From: Acidobacteriota bacterium
GTDB taxonomy: Bacteria > Acidobacteriota > Blastocatellia > RBC074
Reading direction: 5' to 3'
DNA length: 9,766 nt
Assembly (NCBI GenBank): GCA_013140935.1
Contig: JABFSD010001111.1
Span: 1 to 9,766, forward strand
The notes under the pieces were generated by a model. The model was not told where the DNA came from and made no database searches. It worked only from the letters and a program-made list of their open reading frames with translations. This document shows positions 6,184-9,766 of this stretch, piece by piece (the first letter of the stretch is position 1; each line of letters opens with the position of its first letter). The translations under genes were made by a program, and so were the position numbers.

Positions 6184-9100
6184 ATGATTTCTTTCCAATA
6201 CAGCCGCATCAGCGATAACTTAATCGCAGAGATAACAGAACTGGTTCTCCATCAAGGCGAAAGCGTGACTGTGATGGGGCCGCGTTACGGCGGCAAAAAA
6301 TACGTCATTGCTCATGTGCGGGAAGAACTCGAAAAAGCCGGCGTTAATCCTATTGTCCAAATAAATCTGCCCCGCCAGGAAATGGTAGCCACGAAAGACA
6401 AACTTTTTCAATTGATTACCCAAGCTACTCAGCAAGCGGTTGGCAATAACTTTGCGGCTTCATTGGAAAGTGACGTCGAAGATCAACTTGAGGATAGCTT
6501 TTTTAGTCCTATAGATCAGTTAGCCAAGCTGGTTAAACGGCCTGTCGTGGTGATCGTTCCATACGTAGACGGAATGTCACACAGTCTGGCACGTCTGTTA
6601 CTGCAAGCTATCCGTGTACGCGTGACAGAGCGAAAAATCATTGCCTTATTAAGCGGTGAGACTGACTTACGCGAACTGGTGCATGGCCCAAAATCTGAAT
6701 TTAACTGTGTTAATCAGTATGTGCTACAAGGCTTCGACTTAGACACTTTTCGAGAACAAGCCCAGCTTTATGCACAAGCACTTAATTTGCGTTTTGAGAA
6801 TGAACATGAAGCCGAGGAATACCTCTGGCGTTTGACGGGCGGCAACATACATCAATTGCGCGTGCTTTTTTGCGGTATCACGGAATCGCGCGTGAGTCGA
6901 GGGGAAGACTTGCACCGCGTAATCAAAAGCAGCGCAATTCCTCAATCCCTCTACCAAATCGAAGCCCCCGGTGTTTGTCGGGCTGAAGTCTTTCGCCAAG
7001 CAACCCGTCTCATTAACCACGAGCCTAATTGCTGGTCCGATCTGGAAACCCTCATTGTCGGCCAAACAGTCAAGGTTCAGGGCATAGATAGTGATGCTCC
7101 AGGCCCTCTGGAGCTGGCTGGGGTTGCTATGCGCGATGGTAATGAGCTGCGCCTCGCCTCTCCCTTGATGCGTGACTTTCTAAACCACTATTACACGCCC
7201 CAACGTTTCGGTGACCTGTTCGCCAAAAACGGGCTATGGGAAAAGGCGTTTACCCAATACGCTCAACTTAAGCCGGAAGAGCGCCTACGTCCCACTTCGA
7301 CCGATGACCGCGCGGATGTCGCGGAACTGGTCAAGTCGCTCTGCCATTCGCTTTTTGCTGAAGCCGCCAAAGGGGTTGAAAACGTTAAAAACTTGTTTGC
7401 TCGCGGCAGTTATTACGTGCTTGGTTTCAGCGAAATCTCTTTCTGGCAGCGTAATGGCAAATGGGTTAGGCAAGAGACAGACAATGTGTTGCTCGCTCGT
7501 TACAATGATGTGCCGCCCATTGCCCGTGTCAGCAAGGATTACGAAAAAGCCGTCGGCAAAATCCTCCCACTCACTAATAACGTTCCGCTGGGTCTGTGGC
7601 ATCTCCCCGATACCTTAAGTCAATACGGTGCAATTGCTATCCTGCCGACGTTACGTAATGACCGCCAGGCAGCCGTGACTGTTTGTAATTACACTGGGCG
7701 AGTAGTGGTTTCCCGCGAACGCAAGCTGTTGGTCGAGGAATTGCTCAAAAACTTTGTCAGCGCTTATGAGCATGCCATTACTGTCGAATACGAAAGCCAA
7801 CGGCACGAAGTGCGTGACCGCCACCTTGATGTCATCAATTCGATTTTCCAAGGATTGGGCTTTTACATTCATGACACGAGGCAAATGCTGACAATGGCTG
7901 CACGCGAATTGCGCAACCTCGGCTATAAACGTGTGCTCTTTTGCTTAGTTGACCCCGAACGAAAGCGAATTCAAGGCGTGGTGGATAACGCTGATAGCAC
8001 ACTGGTAAATGTAGCAGAAGCTACTGATTATCCGCTGTATGACGACACAACTAATAAGCAGCCTGCCGACCTGCAGTCCTACATTATTTATACGAAAAGA
8101 GCCGAAATTATCCCGGACGCAGCAAAACACCCGTTAACTGCCAAAAAAGTGGTGCGCTTAGCTACAATGAAAGCCATCGCCCTTGTTCCTATTATCAACT
8201 TAACTGGCGAAGCCATCGGCACTATTCACATTGAACGCAACGACGACGCAGTGCCTACCGAGACTGAGGTGGAAGACTTGAAAATTTTCGCGCAACAATT
8301 AGCCGTAGCTGTTGAATTGTGCGAACGAGTCAATTTATTGCAATCGGCTTTTGATAAAATACCGGAACCTGTCGGAATCGCCGATCCCCTGCAAAGATTA
8401 CTCTATATCAACAAACTTGCTGGACAGTTTCTCAGGAGACCCTCAGGTTGGCTTGGGACACCCGAGCCAATGACAGCAGAAATGATACCTAATACCATAT
8501 TGACGAAGATTAAAGAGTCATTGGATGATGGGAAACCGCGCACTCAACACGACAAACTGACTTATAATGATAAAAATTATAATGTTGAAATCGTCACTGC
8601 CGTCTTGAAAGATTGGAGAGCAAGACCCGTTGGTGTGTTAGGGCATATTCGAGACCTTAGTATTGATTATCAGCTATTCGAAGCGTTCCAGCTGTTGATG
8701 GGGTCTGAGGCAACCATGAAATCTTTGCTTTTCCCTTTAAACCTTCTCGGTCATAAGTGGGGTCGTTTATATTTAGTAGATGAAAAAGATAACGATCATC
8801 TTATCAGCACGCTTTCTTTTGGCTTCAAAAACCCTGCATATGAAAAACGGTTTTCCGATGGAAGAGTGGAATTGGCTAGACGTGGCACGCTCGGAAATGA
8901 CTCATGGATGAGTATTCAGAAAGGAGAGTCGTTGATTTTTTGTTTTAGGAAAGACTTAAAAAACCACACCAGCTTTTCAACTAAATACGGGTTAAAGGTT
9001 ATTTCTGTAAAAAACCCAGAGCGTCGAAAAGAGTTAGAAAAACATGAAGGAGAATACTGGCTTGATATTCCTATAGGGCCGATTAACAAACCCTTGGGCA

Positions 9101-9766
9101 AGTTGACCATTAACTGGGAAGAAGGTTTCAAGCGCGACCATCTTGATTTAGTTGAACTTTTTATTAAGCAGGCTATCGATTTCATTGAGACAAAACAAAA
9201 GCAGAATCAAGAGATAGAAATCATTACATCAGAGAAGATAATAGATGCATGGTTACATAATTTGGCAACGCGGCTAGTGTGCTTACCAATTGTCCTCGCT
9301 AAATACCGCACTCATGAGCGCCAAACTGGCGAGTTAAAAGCGGTAAATAAGGATTTCCAACGCATTTTAACTGAAACCTTCGCTATGATACAGCGTGTCA
9401 AAGAGACTCTTGTATCATGGAAAATAGAACTAACGGATATTGATTTAGCCGAGCAAGTCGAAAGCGTCTTGAGTACTACACTGCCTGAGAGAGCGTGGCA
9501 ATTTGATTGCGCCGAACGGCCTTTCATTATCAAAGCCGATGGCAAAAAGCTGAATGTTGCCTTACTCGAAATGATCCAAAATTCCAGAGAGATTGTCGGT
9601 GATGACGAAAAACTGCGCGTCAAAGTTTCGCTCACGAACGGCGATGGATGGGCCAAGCTCACTTACCGTGATAATGGGCCGGGCGTCCCCGATGAATTCA
9701 AAGTAAAAATCTTCGATGAATTTTTCAGCCGCCGCCCAGGCGAAGAACCCAGCACCGGTTTAGGGC
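6184..9766 (+). CDS. Very large sensor histidine kinase with a degenerate N-terminal ATPase module (3' truncated by window)
   Basis: The frame is open from ATG 6184 to the window edge (1194 codons, incomplete) and starts 6 bases after GAGG at 6174-6177. Residues 1 to about 260 look like a STAND/AAA module with eroded motifs: the P-loop reads GPRYGGKK (32-39, Lys where Ser/Thr is expected), and the Walker B strand VVVIVPYVDG (121-130) lacks the DE pair. A winged-helix-like part follows (LRLASPLMRDFLNHYY). Residues about 375-535 may be a divergent GAF. A clearer GAF is at about 545-715 (ALVPIINLTGEAIG at 667-680), a PAS-like domain at about 720-825 and another GAF-like domain at about 829-1005. 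The kinase core follows: candidate phospho-His1025 in AWLHNLATRL, then the ATPase domain with the N-box LLEMIQNSREIV (Glu1129, Asn1133) and the G1 box DNGPGVP (1163-1169). The window ends just after the start of the G2 box (TGLG). It would autophosphorylate and signal to an unseen response regulator. No membrane segment is evident. Confidence 0.85.
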   Translation, partial: MISFQYSRISDNLIAEITELVLHQGESVTVMGPRYGGKKYVIAHVREELEKAGVNPIVQINLPRQEMVATKDKLFQLITQATQQAVGNNFAASLESDVEDQLEDSFFSPIDQLAKLVKRPVVVIVPYVDGMSHSLARLLLQAIRVRVTERKIIALLSGETDLRELVHGPKSEFNCVNQYVLQGFDLDTFREQAQLYAQALNLRFENEHEAEEYLWRLTGGNIHQLRVLFCGITESRVSRGEDLHRVIKSSAIPQSLYQIEAPGVCRAEVFRQATRLINHEPNCWSDLETLIVGQTVKVQGIDSDAPGPLELAGVAMRDGNELRLASPLMRDFLNHYYTPQRFGDLFAKNGLWEKAFTQYAQLKPEERLRPTSTDDRADVAELVKSLCHSLFAEAAKGVENVKNLFARGSYYVLGFSEISFWQRNGKWVRQETDNVLLARYNDVPPIARVSKDYEKAVGKILPLTNNVPLGLWHLPDTLSQYGAIAILPTLRNDRQAAVTVCNYTGRVVVSRERKLLVEELLKNFVSAYEHAITVEYESQRHEVRDRHLDVINSIFQGLGFYIHDTRQMLTMAARELRNLGYKRVLFCLVDPERKRIQGVVDNADSTLVNVAEATDYPLYDDTTNKQPADLQSYIIYTKRAEIIPDAAKHPLTAKKVVRLATMKAIALVPIINLTGEAIGTIHIERNDDAVPTETEVEDLKIFAQQLAVAVELCERVNLLQSAFDKIPEPVGIADPLQRLLYINKLAGQFLRRPSGWLGTPEPMTAEMIPNTILTKIKESLDDGKPRTQHDKLTYNDKNYNVEIVTAVLKDWRARPVGVLGHIRDLSIDYQLFEAFQLLMGSEATMKSLLFPLNLLGHKWGRLYLVDEKDNDHLISTLSFGFKNPAYEKRFSDGRVELARRGTLGNDSWMSIQKGESLIFCFRKDLKNHTSFSTKYGLKVISVKNPERRKELEKHEGEYWLDIPIGPINKPLGKLTINWEEGFKRDHLDLVELFIKQAIDFIETKQKQNQEIEIITSEKIIDAWLHNLATRLVCLPIVLAKYRTHERQTGELKAVNKDFQRILTETFAMIQRVKETLVSWKIELTDIDLAEQVESVLSTTLPERAWQFDCAERPFIIKADGKKLNVALLEMIQNSREIVGDDEKLRVKVSLTNGDGWAKLTYRDNGPGVPDEFKVKIFDEFFSRRPGEEPSTGLG

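Noticed and set aside
7211..7618. Forward open frame of 135 codons inside the kinase gene
   Set aside because: It is out of frame with the uninterrupted kinase frame, lacks recognisable features and is best explained as a shadow.
1..9766. CRISPR array, tRNA/rRNA gene or insertion sequence
   Set aside because: I found no regularly spaced direct repeats, cloverleaf-like sequence, transposase motifs or terminal inverted repeats on either strand.

Overview
The window looks like an accessory regulatory locus from a diderm, environmental-type bacterium of intermediate GC. Shine-Dalgarno sites are normal and genes are tightly packed. An acidobacterial (Blastocatellia-like) origin would fit the protein style, but I cannot establish taxonomy from the sequence alone. 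All genes read on the + strand and there is no gene-free stretch longer than about 120 bases.

Layout. (1) 47-928: an ABC transporter ATPase of the MlaF/Mkl type in GC-rich DNA, probably chromosomal backbone. (2) 1008-3171: a two-gene unit. The first gene is a membrane protein with an RDD-like core and a four-cysteine zinc ribbon at each end. The second is a 436-residue protein that I read as a reverse-transcriptase (RT) fold with the catalytic residues replaced (the YADD box reads RQNQ) and a long insertion between palm motifs. (3) 3289-9766: a four-gene unit encoding a small sigma-70 family factor, an unrecognised 201-residue soluble protein, a STAND/AAA-type P-loop ATPase with an extra N-terminal domain, and a very large sensor histidine kinase. 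The kinase begins with a degenerate ATPase module, continues through GAF/PAS-like sensor domains, and runs off the right edge inside its ATP-binding domain.

The two units appear to be co-regulated. A gapless 30-bp block with 22 identical positions (TTGTAAC, CC, CGTT, TTAT and CAGAA in fixed register) lies just upstream of both the zinc-ribbon gene and the sigma gene, and nowhere else that I could find. This is the best DNA-level evidence that all six genes form one system, perhaps autoregulated by the sigma factor.

Working model (inference): the membrane zinc-ribbon protein, ATPase and kinase sense and relay a signal, the sigma factor drives both units, and the inactive RT-like protein acts as a non-catalytic nucleic-acid-binding or scaffold component. 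I do not recognise this combination as a described defence or signalling system. The dead RT-like protein is the most interesting item.
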